Shown: positions 35,364 through 45,473, counted from the first letter of the stretch. The stretch is 64,000 nucleotides of DNA from Lacinutrix sp. C3R15 (GCF_018860825.1 NZ_JAHKPZ010000031.1:1-64000); one strand, 5' to 3'. Made by a program: numbers and translations. Notes: generated by a model not told the origin, from the sequence alone.

Positions 35364-35446
35364 TTGAAAAATATTGAGTTGGTTTTTAGTAATAGGATTA
35401 AATTATAGTTTAAATACAAATGCAAATTAGCATTTAAAATATTCTT

Positions 35447-36916
35447 TTAATCCTTTTTTCTTTTTAGTGTTTTATACACTTCATCCAAAATTATAGGTCT
35501 ATCGGCAAGAACAATTAAGGTGTCTTTTGCATTGATTATTGTTAAACCGTTAGGTACAATATAAGAATCTCCTCTTTTAATCATTGCTATTATTGCGTTT
35601 TTAGGAAAACCTAATTCTACAATTTTTTTATCTACTGCAAAACAATCTGAGGTTATTAATAGCTCTTTCATTTCGGCTTTTGGGTTTTCTTCTAAAAGTA
35701 AATCTGTAGCAGATAATTTTTTTTGTTTTTCTGGTAAACCTACATCTAACCATTTTGCAACAATAGATAATGTAGTACCTTGAATTAATATTGAGGTTAC
35801 AGATATAAAAAATACAATATTAAATATCATATTTGCTTTATCAATTCCAGCTAAAAGGGGATAGGTAGCAAACACAATAGGAACAGCGCCACGCAAGCCA
35901 ACCCATGAAATATAAAATCTTCTTTTCATTTTCATTTTGAAAAACATAAGACTTATAAAAACACCTACAGGTCTAGCAATAACAATTAAAAATAAGGAAA
36001 TAAGTAGCCCAATTCCCATATACGGAATAATTTGAGAAGGAAACACAAGCAAACCTAAAGTAAGGAATAATACAATTTGCATTAACCAAGCCAAACCATC
36101 AAACATTTTTAAAATGGTTTTTTTATGTATTAAGTCTTGATTTCCTAAATATACCGCACATATGTAAATAGCTAAAAAGCCATTACCTCCAAGAAAATCT
36201 GTAGCAGAAAATGTAATGAACATTAAGGTAATTACTAATACAGGATATAAACCTTCAAAGTCTAATTTTATGTTATTAATAATGTATTTACTAAGCATAC
36301 CAAAAGAAATACCTAGAATACCACCTAAAATCATTTGCTGTAGAAATAAAGGTATAATAGATAAAAAGCTTTTGTCTTGATTAATTACTAAAGTTAAAAA
36401 GGCCAATGTTAGTACATATGCCATTGGGTCATTACTACCACTTTCTAACTCTAAAGTAGGTCTTAAATTAGTTTTAAGCGCAAGACTTTTAGAACGAAGA
36501 ATGGAAAATACAGCTGCAGCATCTGTTGAAGAAACTATAGAACCTAATAAGAGACTTTCATAAATGGTAAAATCTGTAATAAACCATACAAAAGTACCAA
36601 GCGAAAGAGCAGTTAATAAAACACCTAATGTAGATAATGCAATACCTTCTTTAAGAATAGGTTTTACAGCAGTCCAGTTTGTGTCTAATCCACCAGAAAA
36701 CAAGATAAAATTTAAGGATACAATACCTATAAATTGTGCTAGTTTAGGATCGTCAAAACGAATGCCACCAATGCCATCAGAACCAGCAAGCATTCCTATT
36801 GCTAAAAACAGTAATAATGTAGGAACACCAAATTTATAAGATGTTTTACCTGCAATAATACTAATAAGTAGTAATAGCGAGCCAACTAGTAATATGTTTT
36901 CAATGGTTAATTGCAT
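35447..36916 (-). CDS. nhaP2: Potassium/proton antiporter, NhaP2/CvrA type
   Basis: 489 residues. About 12 transmembrane helices of the CPA1/2 antiporter fold, including FGVPTLLLFLAIGMLAGSDG, the ion-site region SSTDAAAVFSIL and GSNDPMAYVLTL (an ND motif), and LRGAVPIVFATYPL. A C-terminal TrkA_C/RCK-like domain (about residues 400-489, ELLITSDCFAV ... RGDSYIVPNG) suggests nucleotide or ion control. The family exchanges K+ (or Na+) for protons across the inner membrane. Confidence 0.92.
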   Translation of the reverse strand: MQLTIENILLVGSLLLLISIIAGKTSYKFGVPTLLLFLAIGMLAGSDGIGGIRFDDPKLAQFIGIVSLNFILFSGGLDTNWTAVKPILKEGIALSTLGVLLTALSLGTFVWFITDFTIYESLLLGSIVSSTDAAAVFSILRSKSLALKTNLRPTLELESGSNDPMAYVLTLAFLTLVINQDKSFLSIIPLFLQQMILGGILGISFGMLSKYIINNIKLDFEGLYPVLVITLMFITFSATDFLGGNGFLAIYICAVYLGNQDLIHKKTILKMFDGLAWLMQIVLFLTLGLLVFPSQIIPYMGIGLLISLFLIVIARPVGVFISLMFFKMKMKRRFYISWVGLRGAVPIVFATYPLLAGIDKANMIFNIVFFISVTSILIQGTTLSIVAKWLDVGLPEKQKKLSATDLLLEENPKAEMKELLITSDCFAVDKKIVELGFPKNAIIAMIKRGDSYIVPNGLTIINAKDTLIVLADRPIILDEVYKTLKRKKD

Positions 36917-37098
36917 TCTTTTTTATTAAAATAATATAAGGTAAATATACTGCTAGTTGTTTAAAGCAGCGTAATAAATTAATGTAGATTTAATTTTTTA
37001 AAGAAATTAATTAAAGGATTTAGATTAAAAATATAAAAGTAAATAGATAAAGTGTTTTTAAATTTTTAAACCTTTTATTAAGTATTATAAATGGGTAT

Positions 37099-37869
37099 TT
37101 AACGTGCCATCCATCCTCCATCAACAAGTAAAATGCTACCATGCATATAGTTAGATGCATTTGAACATAAAAATACAATAGGACCAGCAAAATCTTCAGG
37201 ATTTCCCCAACGCTCAGCAGGGATTCTAGAAAGTATTGCTTGAGAACGTGTGCTGTCTTTTTGTAATGCTTTGGTATTATCTGTACTAATATAACCAGGA
37301 GCAATAGCATTAACATGTACACCGCTTTTTGCCCATTCGTTAGCAAATGCTTTTGTTATTTGTCCTATTGCACCTTTGCTTGCGGCATAGCTGGGTACAG
37401 TAATTCCGCCTTGAAAAGAGAGTAATGATGCAGTAAAAACAATTTTACCAGCACCTCTGGATACCATGTCTTTTCCTATTTCTCTAGTAAGTATAAATGG
37501 CGCAGTTTGGTTTACTGCAATGACTTCATCCCATATTTCATCATTATGTTCTGTTGCAGGAGCACGTTGTATAGTTCCTGCATTATTTACTAAAATATCT
37601 ATAACAGGAAAGTCTTTTTTTACTTCTTCAATAAAAGTATATAAAGCTTTTGTATTACTAAAATTGCAAGTATATGCTGTAAACTTACGACCTAATTTTT
37701 GAACCGCTTTTTCAATAGTACTTCCAGACTTTTCTAAACTTGAACTTACGCCAATAATATCTGCACCAGCTTCTGCCAAAGCAATTGCCATTGCCTTACC
37801 AATACCTCTTTTACAACCAGTAACTAATGCTACTTTACCTTTTAGTTGAAATTGATTTAATACACCCAT
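37099..37869 (-). CDS. kduD: 2-dehydro-3-deoxy-D-gluconate 5-dehydrogenase
   Basis: 256 residues of the short-chain dehydrogenase fold. TGCKRGIGKAM binds NAD, NNAGTIQRAP follows, and the catalytic Tyr-x3-Lys is SYAASKGAIG. The C-terminal IPAERWGNPEDFAGPIVFL and VDGGWMAR match KduD, used in uronate (pectin or other polyuronide) breakdown. No kduI or lyase genes accompany it here. A general SDR with another substrate remains possible. Confidence 0.85.
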   Translation of the reverse strand: MGVLNQFQLKGKVALVTGCKRGIGKAMAIALAEAGADIIGVSSSLEKSGSTIEKAVQKLGRKFTAYTCNFSNTKALYTFIEEVKKDFPVIDILVNNAGTIQRAPATEHNDEIWDEVIAVNQTAPFILTREIGKDMVSRGAGKIVFTASLLSFQGGITVPSYAASKGAIGQITKAFANEWAKSGVHVNAIAPGYISTDNTKALQKDSTRSQAILSRIPAERWGNPEDFAGPIVFLCSNASNYMHGSILLVDGGWMAR

Positions 37870-37993
37870 AAAAAAAACTAGTTTATTTGTTTTGTAAAAT
37901 AAGTAAAATTGAAATAGTTACAACTGCAATTTGGTTTAGATTTTAAGGAAGCTCTTATTTAATACATACAGTATTACAACGAATTAAAAAAAA

Positions 37994-38803
37994 TTACCAC
38001 CAAACCACAAAACATTTTTCGGTTTCATTATTTGGTTTTTTAATCCAACATAAAGGCGATTTTTCTTGATTTAAAAGAAGTTTTACTTCGGTTATAAATG
38101 AAGCGTAATCAAGCCAAGTATTTGGGTTGGGTTTATAAATTAACCAATCTTTTTTTTCTGGAATAAAAAACTTACAATTAGCAAATTGTTCTAATTGATT
38201 TATTTGGTAGTAATATCCTTGTATGCATGCAGGGTTTACAACGTTAATTACTGCTTTTTTAACAGAAAAAGGCATGTATAATTGTGCTTTAAAACAGACT
38301 TGTTGTTGTATTGTTTCTGCAGGAATACCTAATTTTTTTAGTAACGGTTTTGTTTGTTTATGGTAGAGTAGTGGTAATTGTTTTTCTTTTAGTTTGGTAA
38401 GTTTTTCTAGAAAACTATCTTTTCTATTTGGGCCAATAAAATGCTCTATTTCTGTGGAGCCAACAGATGCATCATACAAATAAAATTTATAGATAATTTC
38501 AAGATGAATGGGTTGTTGTTCTTTTTTTAAAAGACAATCTATTTCGCCAATGGTACGTTTTCCGTTTTGTATCTGAATATTTTCTGCTAAAATAGTAACA
38601 GTGTCGTCTTCTTTTAATTGTAAACCAACAAAGCGTTCTACTAATTTACCAAGTCTTAATTTATGATTATTTAAATCGTTTACTTTTAAAGTGGTATGTA
38701 ATAATTTAAATTGTTGCATACCCAATATGTGATTTTTTAACCACAAATTAGGTGTGTTTAGAAATCCTTGGTATTGCAATTGTAGGTTTTTCATTTTTGT
38801 CAT
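37994..38803 (-). CDS. DUF1853 family protein
   Basis: 269 residues from the ATG at 38803 (a second ATG lies nine bases later). LGKLVERFVGLQL, the conserved TIGEIDCLL and EIIYKFYLYD, and IGPNRKDSFLEKL are features of DUF1853, a family with a restriction-endonuclease-like look (the E-x-D and E-x-x-x-K residues would fit a PD-(D/E)XK core). No activity is established. It follows thrC with a 74-base gap on the same strand. Confidence 0.82.
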   Translation of the reverse strand: MTKMKNLQLQYQGFLNTPNLWLKNHILGMQQFKLLHTTLKVNDLNNHKLRLGKLVERFVGLQLKEDDTVTILAENIQIQNGKRTIGEIDCLLKKEQQPIHLEIIYKFYLYDASVGSTEIEHFIGPNRKDSFLEKLTKLKEKQLPLLYHKQTKPLLKKLGIPAETIQQQVCFKAQLYMPFSVKKAVINVVNPACIQGYYYQINQLEQFANCKFFIPEKKDWLIYKPNPNTWLDYASFITEVKLLLNQEKSPLCWIKKPNNETEKCFVVWW

Positions 38804-38877
38804 TGCTATGAAAACAGAAATGTATTTTTTAATATTCTAGAGAATTCCTGTTTTTATAGGAATGCCCCTTTATTTCC

Positions 38878-40170
38878 TTATTGCAATAAGTAATCTTTTA
38901 AATCTTGATAGGTACTAATTTTGGTTGCTTCTTTTTCTTTGTGCATTACTGCTTGAATTTGTTCTGGCAATTCCTGTTTTTGAGGAATAACTTCTTCTAC
39001 AACATCTAAAAATTTAGTAGGATGTGCAGTTTCTAAAAACACACAATGTGCATTTGGGTTTTCTTGTAAGTACGATTTACATCCTAAATAACCTACAGCT
39101 CCATGCGGATCTGCAACATAATTATAATTGTTATAAATTTCTAGCATGGCTTCTTTAGTAGCAGCATCTGTAAAGCTATAAGAAGAAAGATTGTTTTTTA
39201 AACTTTCAAAATTGTTTTTATAGATTTCTTGAATACGAATAAAGTTACTTGGATTACCAACATCCATAGCATTACTAATAGTTTGCACAGAAGCTTTTGG
39301 GTTATAATCTTTGGTTTGTAAGTATTTAGTAACTACATTATTTTCGTTATTTGAAGCAATAAAATGTTTAATTGGTAAGCCTAATTGTTGTGCCATCATT
39401 CCTGCACAAACGTTTCCAAAGTTTCCGCTAGGTACAGAAAAAACAATCTCTTTATACGTTTTATGTAGCTGTTTATAGGCAAACATAAAATAGAAAAGTT
39501 GTGGCAACCAACGTGCAACATTAATAGAGTTTGCAGAAGTTAATTGCATTTTACTAGTTAAAGAATCATCTAAAAAAGCACGTTTAACCATGTCTTGGCA
39601 ATCATCAAAAACACCATCTACTTCTAAAGCTTTAATGTTTTGCCCTAAAGTAGTTAATTGTTTTTCTTGTATATCACTTACTTTTCCTGAAGGATATAAT
39701 ATTACTACATTAACTCCTTTTACACCAAGAAAACCATTAGCTACAGCTCCTCCTGTATCACCAGAAGTAGCAACTAAAACAGTAACTTCATTGGTGTTAT
39801 TTTGGTTAAAATACCCTAAACATCTTGCCATAAAACGAGCACCAACATCTTTAAAAGCCATAGTTGGACCATGAAATAATTCTAAAGTAGAAATATGATC
39901 GTTTAGTTGTACTACAGGAAAATCAAAAGCAAGTGTTTCTTCAACAATAGTTTTTAAAATAGCTTCAGGTATTTCTGGAGAAACAAACTGTTTAATAGCC
40001 TGAAAAGCAATTTCAGCATAAGATAAATTGTCTATATTATCAAAAAAAGATTGTGGTAAAGGTGTAATATTTTCAGGAAAATATAATCCTTTATCTGGTG
40101 CTAATCCTTTTATAACAGCATCTTTAAATGATGTTTTTGGTGCTTTATGGTTTAAACTGTAGTAATTCAT
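38878..40170 (-). CDS. thrC: Threonine synthase
   Basis: 430 residues. The PLP lysine is in GPTMAFKDVGARF, with ATSGDTGGAVANGF as phosphate-binding loop and SANSINVARWLPQ further on. It converts O-phosphohomoserine to threonine. Third gene of the thrA-thrB-thrC operon; a CCGC/GCGG hairpin lies nine bases before its start codon. Confidence 0.96.
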   Translation of the reverse strand: MNYYSLNHKAPKTSFKDAVIKGLAPDKGLYFPENITPLPQSFFDNIDNLSYAEIAFQAIKQFVSPEIPEAILKTIVEETLAFDFPVVQLNDHISTLELFHGPTMAFKDVGARFMARCLGYFNQNNTNEVTVLVATSGDTGGAVANGFLGVKGVNVVILYPSGKVSDIQEKQLTTLGQNIKALEVDGVFDDCQDMVKRAFLDDSLTSKMQLTSANSINVARWLPQLFYFMFAYKQLHKTYKEIVFSVPSGNFGNVCAGMMAQQLGLPIKHFIASNNENNVVTKYLQTKDYNPKASVQTISNAMDVGNPSNFIRIQEIYKNNFESLKNNLSSYSFTDAATKEAMLEIYNNYNYVADPHGAVGYLGCKSYLQENPNAHCVFLETAHPTKFLDVVEEVIPQKQELPEQIQAVMHKEKEATKISTYQDLKDYLLQ

Positions 40171-40179
40171 GCTTGTTTT

Positions 40180-40191
40180 CCGCGAAAGCGG
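40180..40191 (-). promoter_or_regulatory. Leader hairpin before thrC
   Basis: CCGC-TTTC-GCGG on the minus strand, nine bases upstream of the thrC ATG, like the hairpins before yebC and gcvT. Confidence 0.5.
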
Positions 40192-40256
40192 TAATCTTTT
40201 AATTATTTAATCTTTTTTATATCACTTTAGCAGGCCTAGTGTGACAAGTGTGTTTC

Positions 40257-41186
40257 TTATTTACTTTCTATGATTTTAATACCTTCTGCATTAATTTTAG
40301 ATGTAAATGTATAAAATTCAATTTCGGTTTTAGCATATACTTCTTGTATTGCTTTTTCTACTTTTTTGGCAGTTTCTAAACTTTCTGATAAAGAAAAAAT
40401 AGAAGGACCAGAACCTGAAATTCCGCTTCCTAAAGCACCATTTTGTATTGCTGCTTTTTTTACTTCTGTATAATGCGGAATTAATGTACTTCTATAAGGT
40501 TCTACAACAACATCCTGTAATGCTTCTCCTAATAAATTATAATCATTAGTGTGTAAGGCATGGACTAAACTACCAACATTAGACCATTGTGTAATGGCAT
40601 CTTGCATAGGTATATTTTTAGGTAAAATGTTTCTGGCATCTGCAGTTTTAATTTCAATTTGCGGATGAATTAGGGTTGCATATAAATTAGATGGAGTAGG
40701 CAGCTCTAGTATTTTTAGCGGTTTATTACTTTTTACTAAAGTAAACCCACCAAAAATTCCGGGACCAATATTATCTGCATGTTCGCTACCACTAGCAACG
40801 GCTTCTCCTTTCATGGCAAAATCAGATAATTGTGTTTTATTATATGGTTTGCCTAATAACTCATTGATAGCAAAAACAGCACCAGAAGCACTAGCAGAAC
40901 TACTACCAATACCACTTCCAGGTTTAATTTTTTTATAGATTTCTATTTCAAATCCGCAATCTGGATTGGCATGGTTATACAAAGCCAATGCTGCAACTCC
41001 AGCAACATTTTTTTTGGTTTCTAAAGGCAAGTCAAAACCATCAATTTTAGTGATTTTTATACCTTTTTCAACGGTTTTTCTAATAATCATTTCATCACCA
41101 ACTGTTTCTAAGCAAAAGCCAAGCACATCAAATCCGCAGGAAACGTTTGCTACAGTTGCAGGAGAAAATATTTTTATTTGATTCAT
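40257..41186 (-). CDS. thrB: Homoserine kinase
   Basis: 309 residues of the GHMP kinase fold. The ATP loop is KPGSGIGSSSASASGAVFA, and the N-terminal FSPATVANVSCGFDVLGF and the C-terminal SGISGSGPSIFSL are ThrB-specific. It phosphorylates homoserine for ThrC. It lies between thrA and thrC, separated from thrA by 76 bases that contain a large inverted repeat. Confidence 0.95.
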   Translation of the reverse strand: MNQIKIFSPATVANVSCGFDVLGFCLETVGDEMIIRKTVEKGIKITKIDGFDLPLETKKNVAGVAALALYNHANPDCGFEIEIYKKIKPGSGIGSSSASASGAVFAINELLGKPYNKTQLSDFAMKGEAVASGSEHADNIGPGIFGGFTLVKSNKPLKILELPTPSNLYATLIHPQIEIKTADARNILPKNIPMQDAITQWSNVGSLVHALHTNDYNLLGEALQDVVVEPYRSTLIPHYTEVKKAAIQNGALGSGISGSGPSIFSLSESLETAKKVEKAIQEVYAKTEIEFYTFTSKINAEGIKIIESK

Positions 41187-41198
41187 TTTTTATAGAAA

Positions 41199-41255
41199 AG
41201 AATAGAGAAAAGAAAATAGACTACTTGTTTTGTATTTATTCTCTTTTCTTTATTC
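41199..41255 (-). repeat. Inverted repeat between thrA and thrB
   Basis: Two arms of about 20 bases (41199-41218 and 41236-41255) that are complementary except for two G-T positions (GAATA(A/G)AGAAAAGA(A/G)AATA). In the thrA-thrB mRNA they would form a long A/U-rich hairpin just before thrB. Confidence 0.6.
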
Positions 41256-41262
41256 TTAGTTT

Positions 41263-43707
41263 TTATTTATTAGCAATTTGAATAATATCTGCAAATAAAC
41301 CAGAAGCAGTTACGTCTGCACCAGCTCCAGCTCCTTTAACAATTAAGGGTTGTTCTGGATAGCGTTGCGTGTAAAACATTACAATATTATCTTTTCCTTC
41401 AAGGTTGTAAAAAGGGTGTCCTTCAGGAATTTCTTTTAAACCAACTTTAGCTTTTCCTTTATTGTATTCTGCAACATATTTTAATTGACAGTTATTTGCT
41501 TTTGCAGAAGCATATAGTTTTTGAAAGTGTGGTTCATCTGCTATTAAAGTTTCGTAAAAATCATCTACAGAATCACTTTCTAAATTTGCTTTGGTTAAAA
41601 AAGAATCGTTTTTAATATCTTCAATTTCAATTTTACCACCATTTTCACGAGCAAGAATTAATATTTTTCTGGCTACATCAATACCGCTTAAATCAATTCT
41701 AGGATCAGGTTCTGTATACCCTTCAAATTGTGCTTGTTTTACAGTATCATGAAAGTTCTTTTTATCATTAAAGTTATTAAAAACAAAATTTAAACTTCCA
41801 GATAAAACCGCTTGTATACTAACTACTTTATCTCCAGATGCTACTAAGTTTTTTAAGGTACTTATAATTGGTAACCCTGCACCAACATTAGTTTCATATA
41901 AAAAAGGAGCATTATATTTTAGCGATAAGTCTTGTAGTTTTTTATAGTTTTCATAGACACTAGAACATGCAATTTTATTACATGCAACAACAGCAATACT
42001 GTTTTTAAGATAGTCTGCATATAATTTAGAAACAGCTTCACTAGCAGTGATATCTACAAAAATACTATTACGTAAATTTAGGGATATTACTTTATTTAAA
42101 AAGCCTTGTAAGCTTGATGTTTCAGCATGATGAAATTGAGTTGCCCAATTTTTTAAATCGATACCTTTTTCGTTAAAAATCATTTTTTTAGAATTTGCCA
42201 TTCCAACAATTCTAACGTCAATTTTAAGATTCTTTTTTAAGAATGTATGTTGTTGCTGAATTTGGTCTATTAGCTTTTCGCCAACATTACCAACACCTGT
42301 AATAAATACATTTAACTGTTTTGTGTTTTCTTCAAAAAAGCGTTCATGTAAGGTATTTAATGCTTTTTTTACATCTTTATCTGCTATTACAGCAGAGATA
42401 TTTTTTTCTGATGCACCTTGAGCAATCGCTCTTATATTAATATTATTTTTACCAAGTGCACTAAACATTTTTCCGCTAATACCTTGATGACTTTTCATAT
42501 TATCACCAACAAGAGCAATAATAGACAGGTCTTTTTCTACCACTAAAGGTTCTATTTTATGTAAGGATATTTCGTTTTCAAAAACGGTATCTATAGCTTC
42601 TTTAGCAGTTTCAGCATCTTTAGTTTCAATACCTAAACAAATAGAGTGCTCTGATGATGCCTGTGTGATTAGTACAATGTTTATTTTTTCTTGTGCTAGC
42701 GTTTCAAACAAACGTTTAGAAAAACCAGGAATACCAATCATTCCGCTACCTTCAAGGGTTAGTAAAGCAATATTACTAATATGGCTTATCCCTTTTATTG
42801 GAGAATTTCCTGCGGAAGCATTTTTAGAAATAACAGTACCTGTTTCTTCTGGTTTTAACGTGTTTTTTATATGAATAGGAATATTTAAATTTAAAACAGG
42901 TTGCACTGTTGGAGGATACAATACTTTGGCTCCAAAGTGTGACAACTCCATAGCTTCTTGATATGAAATTTTGTCTATAGGAAAAGCTTGTTTTACCAAC
43001 TTAGGGTTTGCAGTAAACATACCACTAACGTCTGTCCATATTTCTAATTGCTCTACCTGTAAAGCAGCGGCAATTATTGCAGCAGTAAAGTCTGAACCAC
43101 CACGACCAAGTGTAGTTATTTCGCCTAATTTAGATTTAGAAACAAAACCAGGAAGTATGGTTATTTTTTGATTTGCTGTATTAAAATAGTCTTTAATATT
43201 TTTATTTGTAGTATCATATTCTACTTCAGCTTTAGTGAAATTAGAATTAGTGACAACAAGCTCCTGACTGTTTTTTAGCTGCGCATTAATACTTCTGCTT
43301 TTTAAAGTTTCGGCAATAATATAAGAAGACAATAATTCGCCAAAACTTACTAATTTGTCAGAAGTTTTAGGTGACAGCTCATTAATTAAGTAAATTCCAT
43401 CTAATAAGCTTTTTAAATCTTGTAGCATATTTTCTACATGACTAATTATTGCCTTATTTTGCTTAGGAACCAACTCGGTTATAATACTAAAATGAGAATT
43501 TTGAATTGCTTCAAATTCTTTAGTATATGCTTTGTCTTTATTATTTGCTAATTCACCAGCTTTTAATAACCTATCTGTAATACCACCAACAGCTGAAACT
43601 ACGCATATAATGGCATCTTTTTTAGAATAGTTTTCTAAAATGCTTATCACTTTATTGATGTTTGTAGAACTACCTACAGAAGTTCCTCCAAATTTTAATA
43701 CTTTCAT
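41263..43707 (-). CDS. thrA: Bifunctional aspartate kinase / homoserine dehydrogenase I
   Basis: 814 residues, full length. Aspartate kinase part: KVLKFGGTSVGSS at the N-terminus and TTLGRGGSDFTAA around residues 195-208, then two ACT domains (residues about 320-470). Homoserine dehydrogenase part: VFITGVGNVGEKL, ACNKIACSS, ETNVGAGLPII and the PDPRIDLSGIDVARK motif. It catalyses the first and third steps of threonine synthesis and is normally inhibited by threonine through the ACT domains. I saw no leader peptide rich in Thr/Ile codons upstream. Confidence 0.97.
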   Translation of the reverse strand: MKVLKFGGTSVGSSTNINKVISILENYSKKDAIICVVSAVGGITDRLLKAGELANNKDKAYTKEFEAIQNSHFSIITELVPKQNKAIISHVENMLQDLKSLLDGIYLINELSPKTSDKLVSFGELLSSYIIAETLKSRSINAQLKNSQELVVTNSNFTKAEVEYDTTNKNIKDYFNTANQKITILPGFVSKSKLGEITTLGRGGSDFTAAIIAAALQVEQLEIWTDVSGMFTANPKLVKQAFPIDKISYQEAMELSHFGAKVLYPPTVQPVLNLNIPIHIKNTLKPEETGTVISKNASAGNSPIKGISHISNIALLTLEGSGMIGIPGFSKRLFETLAQEKINIVLITQASSEHSICLGIETKDAETAKEAIDTVFENEISLHKIEPLVVEKDLSIIALVGDNMKSHQGISGKMFSALGKNNINIRAIAQGASEKNISAVIADKDVKKALNTLHERFFEENTKQLNVFITGVGNVGEKLIDQIQQQHTFLKKNLKIDVRIVGMANSKKMIFNEKGIDLKNWATQFHHAETSSLQGFLNKVISLNLRNSIFVDITASEAVSKLYADYLKNSIAVVACNKIACSSVYENYKKLQDLSLKYNAPFLYETNVGAGLPIISTLKNLVASGDKVVSIQAVLSGSLNFVFNNFNDKKNFHDTVKQAQFEGYTEPDPRIDLSGIDVARKILILARENGGKIEIEDIKNDSFLTKANLESDSVDDFYETLIADEPHFQKLYASAKANNCQLKYVAEYNKGKAKVGLKEIPEGHPFYNLEGKDNIVMFYTQRYPEQPLIVKGAGAGADVTASGLFADIIQIANK

Positions 43708-43746
43708 TGGTTTTTACTTAGATTATTTAAGTTTTATAATACGTTT

Positions 43747-43754
43747 CAAAAGTA
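43747..43754 (-). promoter_or_regulatory. Candidate -7 box for the thr operon
   Basis: TACTTTTG (TAnnTTTG) on the minus strand; transcription would start about 33 bases before the thrA ATG, too short a leader for attenuation. Confidence 0.45.
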
Positions 43755-43830
43755 TTACATTTACTTCTAAAAAAATATTAAAACGCTATTTTTAAGGAAT
43801 TAGTAAAATAAGATACAGATAATTATTAAA

Positions 43831-45390
43831 ATGAAAATATTTTCGAAAGAGCAAATTTACGAAGGAGATAAACTAACTGCTAAAAAGCAAGAAATTACTT
43901 CTACAGATTTAATGGAACGTGCCGCAACCCAAATTTTTAATTGGATGCATTTACGTATGCAAGGTGCACAAGTACCTATTCACGTTTTTTGTGGTATAGG
44001 AAATAATGGTGGAGATGGTTTAGTGCTAGGAAGGCATTTAATTACTTATGGTTATAATGTAAAAATGTATGTGGTAAATTATAGCGACACACGATCTAAA
44101 GATTTTTTAATTAATTATGATAGAATTAAAAATGTATCTAAAGATTGGCCTTTATTATTAACAGATGCCAACGAACTTCCAGAAATTAAACAAGATGATA
44201 TTATTGTAGATGCCATTTTTGGTATTGGTTTAAACAGACCTGTTGTAGATTGGGTAAAAACACTGTTTCAACATTTAAAAGCATCTAAAGCATTTACATT
44301 AGCTATAGATTTGCCTTCTGGTTTATATCCAGATCAAGTACCAGAAAGTGATAAAGATGTTGTTTGGGCAACACATACTTTAAGTTTTCAAACCCCAAAA
44401 TTAATTTTCTTTTTACCAGATACAGCAAAATATACCGTACAATGGGAAGTTTTAGATATTGGTATTGATACCGAATATTTACATACCACACCAACAGACT
44501 ATGAATTAATAGGTAAAATGGAAATGCTTCCTGTGTACCAACCACGAGAAAAATTTACTAATAAAGGAAGCTATGGTCATGCATTATTAGTAGGAGGAAG
44601 TTATGGTAAAATAGGAGCTGTTACATTAGCAAGTAGAGCAGCATTATCTTCTGGAGCAGGTTTGGTAACTGCTTATGTGCCAAAATGTGGCTATACAGCT
44701 TTACAATCTTCATTTCCTGAAGCTATGGTACTTACAGATACTAACGAAGAAATACTTACCAATATCGAGTTTAATATACAACCTAATGTAATTGCTTTTG
44801 GAGTAGGAGTTGGTACAGAAACTAAAACAATTACTGCTTTTGAAAGCTTTTTAAAGTCTAATAACACAGCATTAGTAATTGATGCTGACGGAATAAATAT
44901 TCTTGCTAAAAAGAAGGAATTATTAAAGTTACTACCAGAACAAACGGTTTTAACACCACATCCTAAAGAATTAGAACGATTAATAGGAAAATGGGATGGT
45001 GATTTTGATAAATTAGAAAAAACAAAAGCACTTTCAAAAAAGTATAACCTTATTATTGTAATAAAAGGCGCAAATACCATTACTATTTATCAAGACAAAG
45101 GGTATGTAAATACAACAGGAAATCCAGGATTAGCAACTGCAGGAACAGGAGATGTGCTTACAGGTGTTATTACAGGATTAATTGCTCAAGGATATGAACC
45201 ATTAGTAGCCACACTTTTTGCTATTTATTTACACGGAAAATCTGCAGATATTGCAGTTGAAGGTTTAGGCTATCAAAGTTTAATTGCAAGTCATGTAATT
45301 GAAACTTTAGGCGAAGCTTATATTGATTTATTTAAGCAACCAGAACAACCACAAGTAGAAGAGGAAGCAGAGCCAAATAAAAAGGAATAA
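43831..45390 (+). CDS. nnr: Bifunctional NAD(P)H-hydrate epimerase / dehydratase
   Basis: 519 residues. N-terminal YjeF_N epimerase domain (about 1-215: GIGNNGGDGLVLGRHL and AIFGIGLNR) and C-terminal ADP-dependent NAD(P)HX dehydratase (about 235-505: KGSYGHALLVGGSYGKIG, LTPHPKELERL, TGNPGLATAGTGDVLTG). It repairs hydrated NADH and NADPH. The tail (QPEQPQVEEEAEPNKKE) is an unstructured acidic extension. Confidence 0.96.
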   Translation: MKIFSKEQIYEGDKLTAKKQEITSTDLMERAATQIFNWMHLRMQGAQVPIHVFCGIGNNGGDGLVLGRHLITYGYNVKMYVVNYSDTRSKDFLINYDRIKNVSKDWPLLLTDANELPEIKQDDIIVDAIFGIGLNRPVVDWVKTLFQHLKASKAFTLAIDLPSGLYPDQVPESDKDVVWATHTLSFQTPKLIFFLPDTAKYTVQWEVLDIGIDTEYLHTTPTDYELIGKMEMLPVYQPREKFTNKGSYGHALLVGGSYGKIGAVTLASRAALSSGAGLVTAYVPKCGYTALQSSFPEAMVLTDTNEEILTNIEFNIQPNVIAFGVGVGTETKTITAFESFLKSNNTALVIDADGINILAKKKELLKLLPEQTVLTPHPKELERLIGKWDGDFDKLEKTKALSKKYNLIIVIKGANTITIYQDKGYVNTTGNPGLATAGTGDVLTGVITGLIAQGYEPLVATLFAIYLHGKSADIAVEGLGYQSLIASHVIETLGEAYIDLFKQPEQPQVEEEAEPNKKE

Positions 45391-45414
45391 AAGATAAAGA
45401 CAGATAAAGAAATA

Positions 45415-45473
45415 AAAAAAAAGCCACTCTACAGAATGACTTAACTAAGTTATTTTAGAGTGGCTTTTTTTTA
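45415..45473. terminator. Bidirectional terminator between nnr and the TlpA-like gene
   Basis: AAGCCACTCTA (45421-45431) pairs with TAGAGTGGCTT (45456-45466), flanked by A and T tracts. The closing stem resembles the terminator at 55383-55416. Confidence 0.85.

Noticed and set aside
35296-35446. Glycine riboswitch before gcvT
   Set aside because: The leader is too short and lacks the paired aptamer; only a simple hairpin is present.
43708-43830. Threonine attenuator before thrA
   Set aside because: No leader peptide rich in Thr/Ile codons and no terminator hairpin; the leader is about 33 bases.
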